DNA of 64,000 nt from an uncultured Porphyromonadaceae bacterium. Its GTDB lineage: Bacteria; Bacteroidota; Bacteroidia; Bacteroidales; Muribaculaceae. The notes beneath the pieces were generated by a model. The model worked only from the letters and a program-made list of their open reading frames with translations, was not told where the DNA came from and searched no databases. Both the position numbers and the translations under genes were made by a program. The stretch covers positions 1 through 64,000 of the forward strand of contig CAMWMR010000001.1 of NCBI GenBank assembly GCA_947175425.1, given 5' to 3'. Shown here one piece after another: positions 9,765 to 19,015 of this stretch. Each line of letters begins with the position of its first letter. Position 1 is the stretch's first letter.

Positions 9765-12182
9765 ATGAATCTTATGAATTTTTTTCCGAGCTACGTACGC
9801 TACGCATCCGATGACAGCGACGGGCTCAGGAATTATAAATACATTACAGCCGACAGCCGTTCGGTTTTCGATGCTCCGGAAACTCTTTTTGTTGCAATAA
9901 AAACAGCTTTGGCCGATGGACGCAAATACATTCCGGAGCTGTACGAAAAGGGGGTGAAAGCATTTATGGTTGAAGAAATACCGCCTGAATGCGCGGCTTT
10001 GGATGCCACCTTTTTTGTTGTCGATTCAATTCCCGAAGCCTTGCGCGGAATTGCCTGCGCACGAGTGAAAGGACAAAAGCACGGTTTGCTTATTACCGGT
10101 AGTGTTGGAAAAACAAAGCTTAAGGAACTACTTTTCACTGCATTGCAATTCAAACACAATGTGCGTAGAAGTCCGGGAAGCTGGAATTCTTCCATTGGTC
10201 TTCCCTTGGCTTTGTGGGATATGACCGACTGCAAAGAGCAGCCCGAATATATAATTTCGGAAGTAGGTATCGACGGGCCGGAACAAGCCGAGAAATATGC
10301 CGCTACTCTTGCCGGTTCTCATGAAGTCGCTTTCATAACCCCGGTAACCGGCGAACATGACGAGGCATTTGCTTCGCATGCCGAAAAAATTAAAGAAAAA
10401 ATCCGGCTTGCAAGTATTTGCAAAACGATATATTATGCCGATACCGATCCCGAAGTCGGGCGATATTTGCAGGAACTGACAGAAGATAGAAAAAAACAAG
10501 GCTTGCCCTGTCCCGATGTCGTCCCGGTTCAAAACACCGGCGTTTACCCGTCCATTTATCATGCAATGGCAGCTGCATATCTCAAGGATAAAGTCGATGT
10601 TAACTTATTGAGTTCAATTTCATTGGTTGAAACAAAGCGCGAGATAAGCAGCGAAGCTTTCGGCAATATCCTTGTGCGCGACCGCTTTACTCCCGATTTG
10701 CGTTCCTTAAGGGAGGCTTTGGATTTCATCCGCCGTCAAGCAACAAGCGCCTATCCCGTAACTCTTGTATTGGGCGATTTGCTGCATAAGGATGATATGA
10801 CAACCGAAGAACTTGTCGAACTCTATAATTCGGCGTTTGCCCTCGCACAAGGCTTCGGCGTAAAGAATATTATATGTATCAGCGACGAACTTGCCGAAAT
10901 ATCAAAGTTGCCGGGAGCCGATGTGCACCCCGGAATCGAGATTTGCGGACGAGTAGCCTCATATGCCGTAAGCCGTTACAATGCCGGCAAGCTGATTGCC
11001 AACTCTCATGTCCTGCTGTTCGGTATTCGTCAAGGCTCTTTCCTGGAATTGTCGGATGCAATGGAGAGTGCCTCGCACGATACCGTGCTTGAAGTAGACC
11101 TTGACGCTCTTGCCCATAACTATAATTTTTACAGGTCGCTGCTCCCTGCCGGAACCGGTATTGTTGCAATGGTAAAAGCTTCGGCCTATGGCATGGGTGC
11201 GATAGAAATAGGAAAAACTCTGCAAAGTATTGGCGCGGCAAGTCTTGCCGTGGCGGTGATAGAGGAGGGTATTGCATTGCGTGATGCCGGAATTACAATG
11301 CCTGTCATTGTTCTCAATCCGGTAACTAACCGTTACCCGGCCTTGTTTGCCGCGCGTCTTGAACCGGCGGTATTTTCGCTCGACGAACTTGACAAACTTG
11401 TGGAAGAAGCCGAAAATTACGGAACTTTTCAATATCCGGTACATATAAAACTGGATACAGGCATGCATCGCGTAGGTTTTCTCCAAAACCAGCTTAAGGA
11501 AGTTGCCGCGCGTCTTTCCCGCACAAACGCCGTAAAGGTCGCTTCGGTTTTTTCGCATCTTGCAACTGCCGATTGTCTTGATATGGACGATTATACCCTC
11601 GGCCAAATCAAGCTGTTCTCGGCCATGACCAAAGAGCTCTCGGAAGAGTTGGGCTATACCTTCAAACGTCATATTCTCAACACCGCCGGAATGATGCGCT
11701 TCTCCCGTACATGTGAGTATGAAATGGGACGATTGGGAATAGGTCTATACGGCATTTCTCCATACGACTCTCCTTTAGCAGCCTCGCTTCGTCCGGTAGC
11801 AAGTCTTTATTCTAGGATTGTATCGCTCAAACATTGGCCTGCAGGAACTCCGGTAGGTTATGGCTGCCGTGGAATTACCGATAAAGATTCCGTAATAGCT
11901 ACAGTTCCTATAGGCTACGCCGACGGTCTTGCACGTAATTTGAGCAGGGGAGCGTACTCATTCGGGATTAAAGGCGTTAAGTGTCCTATAATAGGGAATA
12001 TATGCATGGATCAATGTATGGTAGATGTAACTGCGGTTCCTGACGTGGCTATCGGCGACCGTGTTGAAATTTTTGGACCGGGAATGCCGGTAGAAAATAT
12101 TGCCGAAGTATTGGGAACTATACCATACGAAATTCTGACATCGGTTGCTCCGAGAGTAAAACGCGTTTATCTAAAACGATAA
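9765..12182 (+). CDS. MurF-alanine racemase fusion protein
   Basis: Two-domain cytoplasmic protein of 805 residues. The C-terminal part (about 438-805) is a PLP alanine racemase supplying D-alanine for peptidoglycan: the PLP lysine is K471 in MVKASAYGMG, and the catalytic Tyr lies in PIGYADGLAR. The N-terminal part (about 1-430) is MurF-like, with P-loop TGSVGKTKLK (111-120) and SPGSWNSSIGLPL (136-148). It departs from canonical MurF: GSNGKTT is changed, and the usual NDSYNSD/DxYNANP segment reads VRDRFTPD. The racemase should be active, but the ligase domain may not be. Fusions of this kind are common in Bacteroidota. The start at 9765 lies just after the GSCFA stop. Confidence 0.9.
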   Translation: MNLMNFFPSYVRYASDDSDGLRNYKYITADSRSVFDAPETLFVAIKTALADGRKYIPELYEKGVKAFMVEEIPPECAALDATFFVVDSIPEALRGIACARVKGQKHGLLITGSVGKTKLKELLFTALQFKHNVRRSPGSWNSSIGLPLALWDMTDCKEQPEYIISEVGIDGPEQAEKYAATLAGSHEVAFITPVTGEHDEAFASHAEKIKEKIRLASICKTIYYADTDPEVGRYLQELTEDRKKQGLPCPDVVPVQNTGVYPSIYHAMAAAYLKDKVDVNLLSSISLVETKREISSEAFGNILVRDRFTPDLRSLREALDFIRRQATSAYPVTLVLGDLLHKDDMTTEELVELYNSAFALAQGFGVKNIICISDELAEISKLPGADVHPGIEICGRVASYAVSRYNAGKLIANSHVLLFGIRQGSFLELSDAMESASHDTVLEVDLDALAHNYNFYRSLLPAGTGIVAMVKASAYGMGAIEIGKTLQSIGAASLAVAVIEEGIALRDAGITMPVIVLNPVTNRYPALFAARLEPAVFSLDELDKLVEEAENYGTFQYPVHIKLDTGMHRVGFLQNQLKEVAARLSRTNAVKVASVFSHLATADCLDMDDYTLGQIKLFSAMTKELSEELGYTFKRHILNTAGMMRFSRTCEYEMGRLGIGLYGISPYDSPLAASLRPVASLYSRIVSLKHWPAGTPVGYGCRGITDKDSVIATVPIGYADGLARNLSRGAYSFGIKGVKCPIIGNICMDQCMVDVTAVPDVAIGDRVEIFGPGMPVENIAEVLGTIPYEILTSVAPRVKRVYLKR

Positions 12183-12190
12183 AAATTTTG

Positions 12191-12198
12191 TAAATTTG
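12191..12198 (+). promoter_or_regulatory. Possible -7 element before ThiE-like gene
   Basis: TAAATTTG fits the Bacteroidota -7 consensus TAnnTTTG. It ends only 4 bp before the ATG at 12203, so transcription from it would start at or next to the start codon. No clear -33 TTG is found 19-20 bp upstream, so it may be chance. Confidence 0.35.
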
Positions 12199-12202
12199 CA
12201 TC

Positions 12203-12793
12203 ATGTTACAGATAAAAATTACCGTCAATGACAATTATTCAATCGCCGAGCAGGCTCAAATGGCTGTAGAAGCCGGCTGTGCCTGGCTGAGACTTGATGT
12301 TCCCGAACTTGATGAGGCCTTTGTGCGTGAGCAGGCTGCCGAGTTAATAACTCTTTGTCGCGAAAGCGGCGTAATCCTCACAATGGAGGGGCGTGCTGCG
12401 TTGGCTCGCGAACTCGGGATACACGGAGTGTTTGTTCCTGCCGATCAAAATGCAATCGCAGTGCGGAATGAATTCGGCCCCGAAGCGATTATCGGTACAG
12501 TAGCCGCATCGGCATCCTCTGCCGTAACTTTGAGTAAGGCCGATATCGATTTTCTTCAGTTCCCCCGTGATTTCAATGCCGAAGAAGCCGCAAAAGTTAT
12601 TGCCGACACGCGGAATGCCGGATGCGACATACCTTTTGTTGCCGAGACTTCGTATAAAGAATTTAACGATGAATTTGTCGCTGCAATGACAACGGCAGGT
12701 TTTGCCGGATTCGTGTCGGACGGTGACGTTTTTAATGTCGCCGACCCTGTTCGTGAAATTGAAAATATGCTCAGGCTCGTGCAAAAGTGGTGA
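12203..12793 (+). CDS. Thiamine-phosphate-synthase-like TIM-barrel protein
   Basis: Small soluble protein of 196 residues with the alternating strand/helix pattern of ThiE/TenI TIM barrels (AEQAQMAVEAGCAWLRLD, then ELGIHGVFVPAD, then IIGTVAAS). The ThiE catalytic signatures are not clear: the GVHLGQxD motif reads GVFVPADQ, and the phosphate-binding GPIFxTxTK block is missing. No other thiamine genes are nearby. It sits between the MurF-Alr gene and a membrane flippase-like gene. I would call the fold but not the reaction; it may be a non-catalytic or re-purposed relative. Confidence 0.65.
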   Translation: MLQIKITVNDNYSIAEQAQMAVEAGCAWLRLDVPELDEAFVREQAAELITLCRESGVILTMEGRAALARELGIHGVFVPADQNAIAVRNEFGPEAIIGTVAASASSAVTLSKADIDFLQFPRDFNAEEAAKVIADTRNAGCDIPFVAETSYKEFNDEFVAAMTTAGFAGFVSDGDVFNVADPVREIENMLRLVQKW

Positions 12794-12807
12794 ACGAATA
12801 GAGTGTT

Positions 12808-13833
12808 ATGGCGGGAGTACTGTTCAAAACATTATCACGGACCATCCTCCCGATAGTCCTGAGCATCGCTGTTGCTGCATGGCTTATTCATCGCGACATC
12901 GATATGGACACTTTACGTTCTATCCGCTTTGATGTACATACATTCATCGGACTGGCTTTTGCTTTGCTGTTTGTCGCCGGGCGTGATTTCGGACTTGCAT
13001 GGCGATTCCATATAATCGCCGACGGAGCCTTGTCGTGGAAGCGAGCTTTCCGAACCGACATAATGTGTGCGTTTACATCTGCCATAACACCGTCGGTTGT
13101 AGGAGGAAGCGCTTTGGCAATTTTTTATCTTAACAGGGAAGGAATTGCCGTTGGACGCGCCACATCGCTTACTTTAGCAACCTTGTTCATCGACGAGCTT
13201 TTCTTTGTCCTTTTCTGTCCGATTATTGTTCTTGTAGTGCCTTGGGAAAACCTGTTTGCCACAGCAGGCAGCGACGGTACATTCTTTGCCGGAATGGAAA
13301 TAGTTTTCCTGTTGGTTTATGCAGGTATCGTTATATGGACAGTCATTTTGTTTCTTGCAATCATAGCGCGTCCGCAAATGGTGCAACGAATAATGAAGCG
13401 CTTGTCAATGCTGAGAATACTTCGTCGTTTCCGCCGCAAATTGCATTCTATGGCCGATAATATGTCCAATACCGGTCAATGGATAAAAGGACGTCCGTGG
13501 AAATGGTGGCTTCGTGTTCTTGGCGCTACTGTCCTCTCGTGGTTCTCCCGTTATTTTGTTGTCAATGCGCTGTTTTGGGCTTTTGTCCCGGGATCTTCTC
13601 AACTGCTTGTCTTTGCCCGCCAATTTGTGGTGTGGGTAGTTCTAATGGTGAGCCCTACCCCCGGAGGAAGCGGCGTGAGCGAATGGCTGTTTGCAAACTA
13701 TTACGGCGACCTCATCGGCGATATCGGTATTGCTGCCGTAATTGCATTGGTGTGGCGCTTGTTCAGTTATTACATATATATAATAGGAGGTGCAGTTATG
13801 CTTCCTTCATACTTTAAATCTGAAAACTCATGA
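12808..13833 (+). CDS. LPG-synthase TM-domain / flippase-like membrane protein
   Basis: Integral inner-membrane protein of 341 residues with about seven or eight hydrophobic helices. It contains the SAITPSVVGGSALAIFYL block and the late MVSPTPGGSGVSEWL motif typical of the lysylphosphatidylglycerol synthase transmembrane family (UPF0104). The catalytic synthetase domain of MprF is absent, so it is not an aminoacyl-lipid synthase by itself; members of this type are often treated as putative lipid flippases. Its stop codon overlaps the NfeD start by 4 bp (ATGA), which implies translational coupling. Substrate is unknown. Confidence 0.8.
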   Translation: MAGVLFKTLSRTILPIVLSIAVAAWLIHRDIDMDTLRSIRFDVHTFIGLAFALLFVAGRDFGLAWRFHIIADGALSWKRAFRTDIMCAFTSAITPSVVGGSALAIFYLNREGIAVGRATSLTLATLFIDELFFVLFCPIIVLVVPWENLFATAGSDGTFFAGMEIVFLLVYAGIVIWTVILFLAIIARPQMVQRIMKRLSMLRILRRFRRKLHSMADNMSNTGQWIKGRPWKWWLRVLGATVLSWFSRYFVVNALFWAFVPGSSQLLVFARQFVVWVVLMVSPTPGGSGVSEWLFANYYGDLIGDIGIAAVIALVWRLFSYYIYIIGGAVMLPSYFKSENS

Positions 13834-15161
13834 AAACTCTCCGCTTTTTTCTTGTTACACTGCTTATACTTACCGGTATTTCGTTTGCAAATGCCCAAAA
13901 GGTTTATGTACTGCCTGTAGAATCGGAAATTGACCTCAGTATCTTTCACCATTTCAAAAAAGGAATGGCTCAGGCAAAGGAAACAGGAGCCGACATAATT
14001 ATATTGAGGATGAACACTTACGGAGGCGCTGTGGATGCAGCCGACTCAATACGTACAGCCCTGTTACGCAGCCAAATCCCCACAGTTGCTTTTGTGGATG
14101 TCAATGCCGCATCTGCAGGCGCTCTCATAGCATTGGCATGCGACAGCGTGTACATGTCGCCTGCTGCATCAATGGGCTCGGCTACCGTAGTCAACGGAGC
14201 CGGAGAACCTATGCCGGCTAAATATCAGTCGTATATGAGTACAATTATGCGGGCAACTGCGGAACATCACGGAAAAGTAATGGACGGAGACTCTTTACGC
14301 TGGCGCAGGTCGCCCGATATAGCCGCTTCTATGGTAAATCCGGAAGTCTCAGTGTCGCTTACATCCTCTCAGGCAGTAGAGTGCGGATATGCCGAAGGTA
14401 TAGCACCCGACCTTGAAGCGCTGCTGGCCGATTTGCAGATGAGCGGTGCCTATGTGGAATATTATAACAGTTCGCTTTCCGATGATATTATTGGTTTCTT
14501 GTCCTCGGCGGCGGTGCGGGCGGTACTTATAATGTTAATCCTCGGCGGAATATACATGGAAATGCACACTCCGGGGCTGGGATTTGCCGGTGCGGTCTCG
14601 ACTGTCGCTGCCGTGCTGTATTTTCTTCCCTTGTTTATTGTCGGCAGCGTGCCGGCGTGGGTAATTATTTGCTTTGTACTCGGAATAGTTCTCATAGCGT
14701 TAGAAATTTTTGTAATCCCCGGATTCGGTGTGTGCGGAATAGCCGGTATCGTAGGCGTGGTAATGGCTCTGGCCGGAGGAATGCTCTCGGCCGACAGCGT
14801 TACAGGTTTCGATATCTCCGCTGTCGGACGAGCCGTAATAACTGTTTTTGCAGGTGGAGTAATGGCTCTTGCTCTTGTCCTGTATCTCACATCGTCGCAC
14901 GGCCCCAAAATATTCCGACGTCATTCCGAACTGATGACCGAGCTCAGTGTTGCCGACGGATTCATCGGAGTTGATATGTCTCCTAAAAAGTATGTCGGAC
15001 AGCTTGCCGTATCGGTAACAGTACTTCGTCCTGCCGGAAAAATCGAAATCGGCGGTAATATTTTTGATGCTGTTTCCACAGGCGAATTTATCGGAGCCGG
15101 CAAACAGGTGAAAATTCTGCGTTACGAAAACGCTCAACTATACGTAAGTGAACATGAATAA
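13830..15161 (+). CDS. NfeD family membrane-bound ClpP-class serine protease
   Basis: Long-form NfeD protein of 443 residues. A signal peptide (about 1-22, ending ANA) precedes a ClpP-like protease domain (about 24-205). In that domain NTYGGAVDAADSI lines the active site, S95 in NAASAGALIA is the likely nucleophile, and a Lys in the following helix is the probable base. Four to five membrane helices follow (about 220-350), then a C-terminal OB-fold-like NfeD domain. Known relatives are membrane-bound proteases linked to stomatin-like partners, but no stomatin gene is in the window. The gene overlaps the flippase-like gene by 4 bp and kdsB by 8 bp. Confidence 0.88.
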   Translation: MKTLRFFLVTLLILTGISFANAQKVYVLPVESEIDLSIFHHFKKGMAQAKETGADIIILRMNTYGGAVDAADSIRTALLRSQIPTVAFVDVNAASAGALIALACDSVYMSPAASMGSATVVNGAGEPMPAKYQSYMSTIMRATAEHHGKVMDGDSLRWRRSPDIAASMVNPEVSVSLTSSQAVECGYAEGIAPDLEALLADLQMSGAYVEYYNSSLSDDIIGFLSSAAVRAVLIMLILGGIYMEMHTPGLGFAGAVSTVAAVLYFLPLFIVGSVPAWVIICFVLGIVLIALEIFVIPGFGVCGIAGIVGVVMALAGGMLSADSVTGFDISAVGRAVITVFAGGVMALALVLYLTSSHGPKIFRRHSELMTELSVADGFIGVDMSPKKYVGQLAVSVTVLRPAGKIEIGGNIFDAVSTGEFIGAGKQVKILRYENAQLYVSEHE

Positions 15162-15921
15162 AAAATTTATAGGGATAATTCCTGCTCGATACGCATCGAC
15201 CCGCTTTCCCGGCAAGCCGCTTGCCATGCTTGGGAATATGCCGGTTATAGAGCATGTGTATCGCCGGGTTGCATCGGTTCTTGATAATGTTATTGTTGCT
15301 ACCGATGACGACCGTATTAAAGATGTAGTGGAAGGTTTCGGCGGTTGCGCTATTATGACCTCCTCCAATCATCAAAGCGGTACCGACCGTTGCAGAGAAG
15401 CAGTGGAAAAATCAGGAACAGATGCCGATATTGTTATAAATATTCAGGGCGACGAGCCTTTTATAGCTCCTTCGCAGCTCGAACAGCTCATGCAGTGTTT
15501 TAACGATGAGGAAGTGAAAATAGCATCCTTGGCCCGACGATTCGATGCCGAAAAAGGTTTTGATGCGCTGTTCGACCCAAATCTCGTTAAAGTGGTTATG
15601 GACGACAAGATGAATGCGTTGTATTTCTCACGTTCCATAATTCCTTATGTTCGCAGTTGCGACTGGAAAAAATGGCTCGAGGCTGCAACATTTCATACCC
15701 ATGTGGGACTTTATGCCTTCCGTAAGGAAACACTGAATGAGATTGCCGCGCTTGAACGATCCTCGCTGGAAATTGCCGAATCGCTTGAGCAGTTGCGCTG
15801 GCTCCAGAATGGCTATAAAATACGCATGGCAATTACAGATGAGCCTACAATAGGAATTGACACGCCTGCCGATTTGGAGGCCGCTATTGAATATTTAAAT
15901 GCCGGAGCTAATCATGAGTGA
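15154..15921 (+). CDS. kdsB: 3-deoxy-manno-octulosonate cytidylyltransferase
   Basis: KdsB activates Kdo with CTP to give CMP-Kdo for lipopolysaccharide core synthesis in the cytoplasm. The 255-residue protein has the family's usual length and motifs: IPARYASTRFPGKPLA at the N-terminus, ATDDDRI, SGTDRCREA and NIQGDEPF, plus the late IGIDTPADLEAA. The ATG at 15154 is preferred over a GTG two codons earlier because it gives the normal MNKKFIGIIPAR start. It overlaps nfeD by 8 bp and the M16 gene by 8 bp, so all three are probably translated from one message. Confidence 0.95.
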   Translation: MNKKFIGIIPARYASTRFPGKPLAMLGNMPVIEHVYRRVASVLDNVIVATDDDRIKDVVEGFGGCAIMTSSNHQSGTDRCREAVEKSGTDADIVINIQGDEPFIAPSQLEQLMQCFNDEEVKIASLARRFDAEKGFDALFDPNLVKVVMDDKMNALYFSRSIIPYVRSCDWKKWLEAATFHTHVGLYAFRKETLNEIAALERSSLEIAESLEQLRWLQNGYKIRMAITDEPTIGIDTPADLEAAIEYLNAGANHE

Positions 15922-17197
15922 GGTTCCCGACCGTAGCAAAGCCCCCGAGACTTATGAATTCGGGAATCTTGAGTTGCCGCTTGTTGAGCCTCTAAGACTT
16001 GACAATGGAACAACTCTGTTTGTTATAAACGGCGGCGACCAGCCTGTATGTCGCCTTAGCATACACATAGATGGCGGCAGAGCGGAGCTTGGGCCGGCTG
16101 AGGGGCAACTCTTGGTTTCCCAGTTCGCTGAGGGCAGCGAAAACTATTCGGCTGAGGAGATTGCCGAGTTGTTCGATTTTAACGGCGCCCGTTTTGCAAA
16201 GCGACTTGTGGCTCACAGTATTCAGTTGGAACTGGGAGTCCTTACACCGCGTCTTGCAGCTTTGTTGCCGGTTTTGAAAGATATTATTTGTGCACCGCTT
16301 TTTTTGCCCGAACGTCTTGACGTGGCAAAGAAACGCGCTATTGCCGTACTTCGGCAGAATCATGCCGATTCGTCGTTTGTGTCGGAGGAAGTTTTGAATA
16401 CTCTTGTACATGGTCGCGGACATCCGTTTGCCGACCGACTGACTGAGGAAAATATCGAGGCTGTAGACTCTCAGACTCTTAAAAACCGACATCTCAAGCT
16501 GATAAATCCTGCGAACATAAAAGCTTATCTGTCGGGCGCTTTTGGGAAAGAGGAAATTGACGCTGTAAAGAATTTCCTCGCTTCAATACCTGCTATTGGT
16601 CATGGTGTTGAGAGGAAAATTGTACCGGCTACGCCTCATAAAGCTCCTTGGATAGAGAGAGTTGATTACCCTCAGGGCTTTCAGCAGTCAATATCGATAG
16701 GTATTCCTGTAATAGGTAGAAATCATCCCGATTTCATCCCCTTGCGTCTCGCCGTAATGGCTCTCGGCGGATATTTCGGCAGCCGTCTTAACATGAATAT
16801 CCGAGAAGAAAAAGGCCTTACCTATGGAATTCATGCATGGCTCTCGGCAAACATTGACAATGCCTATGTTTGCATATCGGCCCGCTGCGACAAGTCGTAC
16901 ACCGACACGGTTTTAGAAGAGGTAAAAAATGAATTGCGAGCTTTGGCCGACAATCCTCCGAGCGGTGAAGAGCTGAGGAAACTCAAACTGTTCGAAATGT
17001 CGTGTCTTGCCGAGATTCTTGACACGCCTGCTGCCATATCGTCGCACTATGAAATGCGCGATTTGGTAGGTACTCCCGAGAACTATTTTAATGAGCAGCA
17101 GCGTATAACACAGGCGTTACAGCCGGAAACCATTGCCGACATTGCAAAGAAATATCTGGATCCCGACAGAATACTTACTGTAATTGCAGGCGTTTAG
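15914..17197 (+). CDS. M16-family peptidase homologue lacking the zinc motif
   Basis: Protein of 427 residues with the two-domain M16B architecture but no HxxEH zinc site. The expected position in GPAEGQLLVSQFAEG (about 60-74) has no His-x-x-Glu-His. The C-terminal half keeps the conserved arginine/tyrosine substrate-binding region (GSRLNMNIREEKGLTYGI). In heterodimeric M16 enzymes, one subunit supplies zinc and the other this R/Y region, so this is probably a non-catalytic partner subunit. No zinc-binding partner gene is in the window. No signal peptide is seen. It starts within the end of kdsB (8-bp overlap). Function is inferred from the family only. Confidence 0.85.
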   Translation: MSEVPDRSKAPETYEFGNLELPLVEPLRLDNGTTLFVINGGDQPVCRLSIHIDGGRAELGPAEGQLLVSQFAEGSENYSAEEIAELFDFNGARFAKRLVAHSIQLELGVLTPRLAALLPVLKDIICAPLFLPERLDVAKKRAIAVLRQNHADSSFVSEEVLNTLVHGRGHPFADRLTEENIEAVDSQTLKNRHLKLINPANIKAYLSGAFGKEEIDAVKNFLASIPAIGHGVERKIVPATPHKAPWIERVDYPQGFQQSISIGIPVIGRNHPDFIPLRLAVMALGGYFGSRLNMNIREEKGLTYGIHAWLSANIDNAYVCISARCDKSYTDTVLEEVKNELRALADNPPSGEELRKLKLFEMSCLAEILDTPAAISSHYEMRDLVGTPENYFNEQQRITQALQPETIADIAKKYLDPDRILTVIAGV

Positions 17198-17248
17198 AAA
17201 CACTTATTCACATTTTTAGACGCATAATTTCAAAAATTTTTGTTTACT

Positions 17249-17267
17249 TTGCAGTCGCAAACTGCAA
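17249..17267. repeat. Inverted repeat in pfp promoter region
   Basis: TTGCAGT and ACTGCAA form a 7-bp perfect dyad with a 5-bp spacer, directly overlapping a -7-like TTACTTTG (17244-17251) upstream of the phosphofructokinase gene. It could be an operator or a 5' mRNA stem. No regulator is identified. Confidence 0.4.
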
Positions 17268-17292
17268 TAATTAACGATACTATCATAACACA

Positions 17293-18936
17293 ATGAAAAA
17301 AAGTGCTTTACAAAAAGCCCGTGCAGCTTATCAGCCCAAACTTCCTATTGCGCTGACAGGCCCCGTTAAAGTTGTTGAAGGACGTCCTACCGAATCAGTA
17401 GCCGACCAGGCTGCTATCAAGGCTCTGTTCCCCAACACCTATGGTCTCCCTGAAATTCGCTTCGAAAAGAACAACACTCCCGCACCCGGTAAACCCGTTA
17501 ACGTTGGCGTAATACTCTCCGGCGGTCAGGCTCCCGGCGGCCACAACGTGATTTGCGGTATTTTCGACGGCATTAAAAAAATTCATCGCGACAGCCGACT
17601 CTTCGGCTTCCTCATGGGTCCCCAGGGCCTGGTAGAGCACCGCTACATTGAACTCACCGCTCCCATTATCGATGAGTACCGCAATACCGGCGGTTTCGAC
17701 ATCATCGGTTCCGGACGTACCAAACTCGAAAAGAAAGATCAGTTCGACAAAGGTCTTGAAATTATCCGCGAACTCGGTATTTCAGCGCTCGTTATTGTTG
17801 GTGGCGACGACTCCAACACAAATGCCGCTATCCTTGCCGAATACTACAAAGCAAACAACACCGGCGTTCAGGTAATAGGCTGCCCCAAAACTATCGACGG
17901 CGACCTCAAGAACGATGTTATTGAAACTTCTTTCGGCTTTGACACCGCAACCAAAGTTTACTCCGAAGTTATCGGCAACATCCAGCGCGACTGTAACTCC
18001 GCTAAAAAATACTGGCACTTCATCAAACTCATGGGTCGTTCCGCAAGCCACATCGCACTTGAATGCGCCCTGCAGACTCAGCCCAACGTTTGCCTCATCA
18101 GCGAGGAAATTGAAGCCAAAAATATGAGCCTCAACGATGTTGTTGCTTACATTGCCGATATTGTGGCTACCCGTGCTGCCGACGGCAACAACTTCGGCAC
18201 TGTGCTTATTCCCGAAGGTCTCATCGAATTCATCCCCGAAATCAAACGTCTTATCGGTGAACTCAACGAACTCCTCGGCGCAAACAAAGAAGTAGTAGCC
18301 GGAATGTCGGCCGACCAGCTCACCGAATTCATCTTCGGACATCTTTCGCCCGAAAGCATCGCAGTTCTCAAGTCGCTGCCCCAGGATGTCGCTCGCCAGC
18401 TTATGTTGGATCGTGACCCGCACGGAAACGTTCAGGTATCCCTCATTGAAACCGAAAAACTTCTCAGCGGAATGGTTAAAGAAAAACTGCAGGCAAACAA
18501 TGACTTCGCTGCTTGCGGTGGCAAATTCTCACCCCTCCACCACTTCTTCGGTTACGAAGGCCGTTGCGCCGACCCCTCCAACTTTGATGCCGACTACTGC
18601 TACGCACTCGGATACAACGCATCGGCTCTTATCAACGCAGGTGTAACAGGTTACATGTCGTCAATCCGTAATCTTGTTAAACCCGCAGTACAGTGGATTC
18701 CCGGCGGTATACCCATCACAATGATGATGAATATCGAACGCCGTAATGCCGAGGATAAGCCTGTTATTCAAAAAGCTCTCGTTCGTCTCGACGGCGCTCC
18801 CTTCCTCAAATTTGCAGAACAGCGCGACGACTGGAGCCACAACACCTGCTACATCTATCCCGGCCCCATTCAGTACTTTGGACCGGCAGAAGTATGCGAC
18901 CAGCCCTCTATGACTCTCAAATACGAGCATAAATAA
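17293..18936 (+). CDS. pfp: Diphosphate-fructose-6-phosphate 1-phosphotransferase
   Basis: PPi-dependent phosphofructokinase, which reversibly phosphorylates fructose-6-phosphate in glycolysis using pyrophosphate rather than ATP. The 547-residue length fits the long PFP group. Diagnostic motifs are GGDDSNTN (171-178), where the Asp after GGD marks PPi specificity, and PKTIDGDL with T200-D204. MGRSASHIALECALQT is the sugar-phosphate region. Codon use is visibly C-ending and regular compared with neighbours, suggesting high expression. It is monocistronic: a promoter-like region precedes it and a terminator hairpin follows at 18969-19005. Confidence 0.95.
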   Translation: MKKSALQKARAAYQPKLPIALTGPVKVVEGRPTESVADQAAIKALFPNTYGLPEIRFEKNNTPAPGKPVNVGVILSGGQAPGGHNVICGIFDGIKKIHRDSRLFGFLMGPQGLVEHRYIELTAPIIDEYRNTGGFDIIGSGRTKLEKKDQFDKGLEIIRELGISALVIVGGDDSNTNAAILAEYYKANNTGVQVIGCPKTIDGDLKNDVIETSFGFDTATKVYSEVIGNIQRDCNSAKKYWHFIKLMGRSASHIALECALQTQPNVCLISEEIEAKNMSLNDVVAYIADIVATRAADGNNFGTVLIPEGLIEFIPEIKRLIGELNELLGANKEVVAGMSADQLTEFIFGHLSPESIAVLKSLPQDVARQLMLDRDPHGNVQVSLIETEKLLSGMVKEKLQANNDFAACGGKFSPLHHFFGYEGRCADPSNFDADYCYALGYNASALINAGVTGYMSSIRNLVKPAVQWIPGGIPITMMMNIERRNAEDKPVIQKALVRLDGAPFLKFAEQRDDWSHNTCYIYPGPIQYFGPAEVCDQPSMTLKYEHK

Positions 18937-18968
18937 GCAATTCACTACTTCCAAAATATCAGCTTGCC

Positions 18969-19015
18969 AAGGGCGGAGTACCTCTTATGTGGTGTCTCCG
19001 TCCTTGTTTTGTTTT
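18969..19015 (+). terminator. Intrinsic terminator after pfp
   Basis: AAGGGCGGAG (18969-18978) pairs with CTCCGTCCTT (18996-19005) with one G-U, followed by a T-rich stretch (GTTTTGTTTT). It lies 33 bp past the pfp stop codon. Confidence 0.7.
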
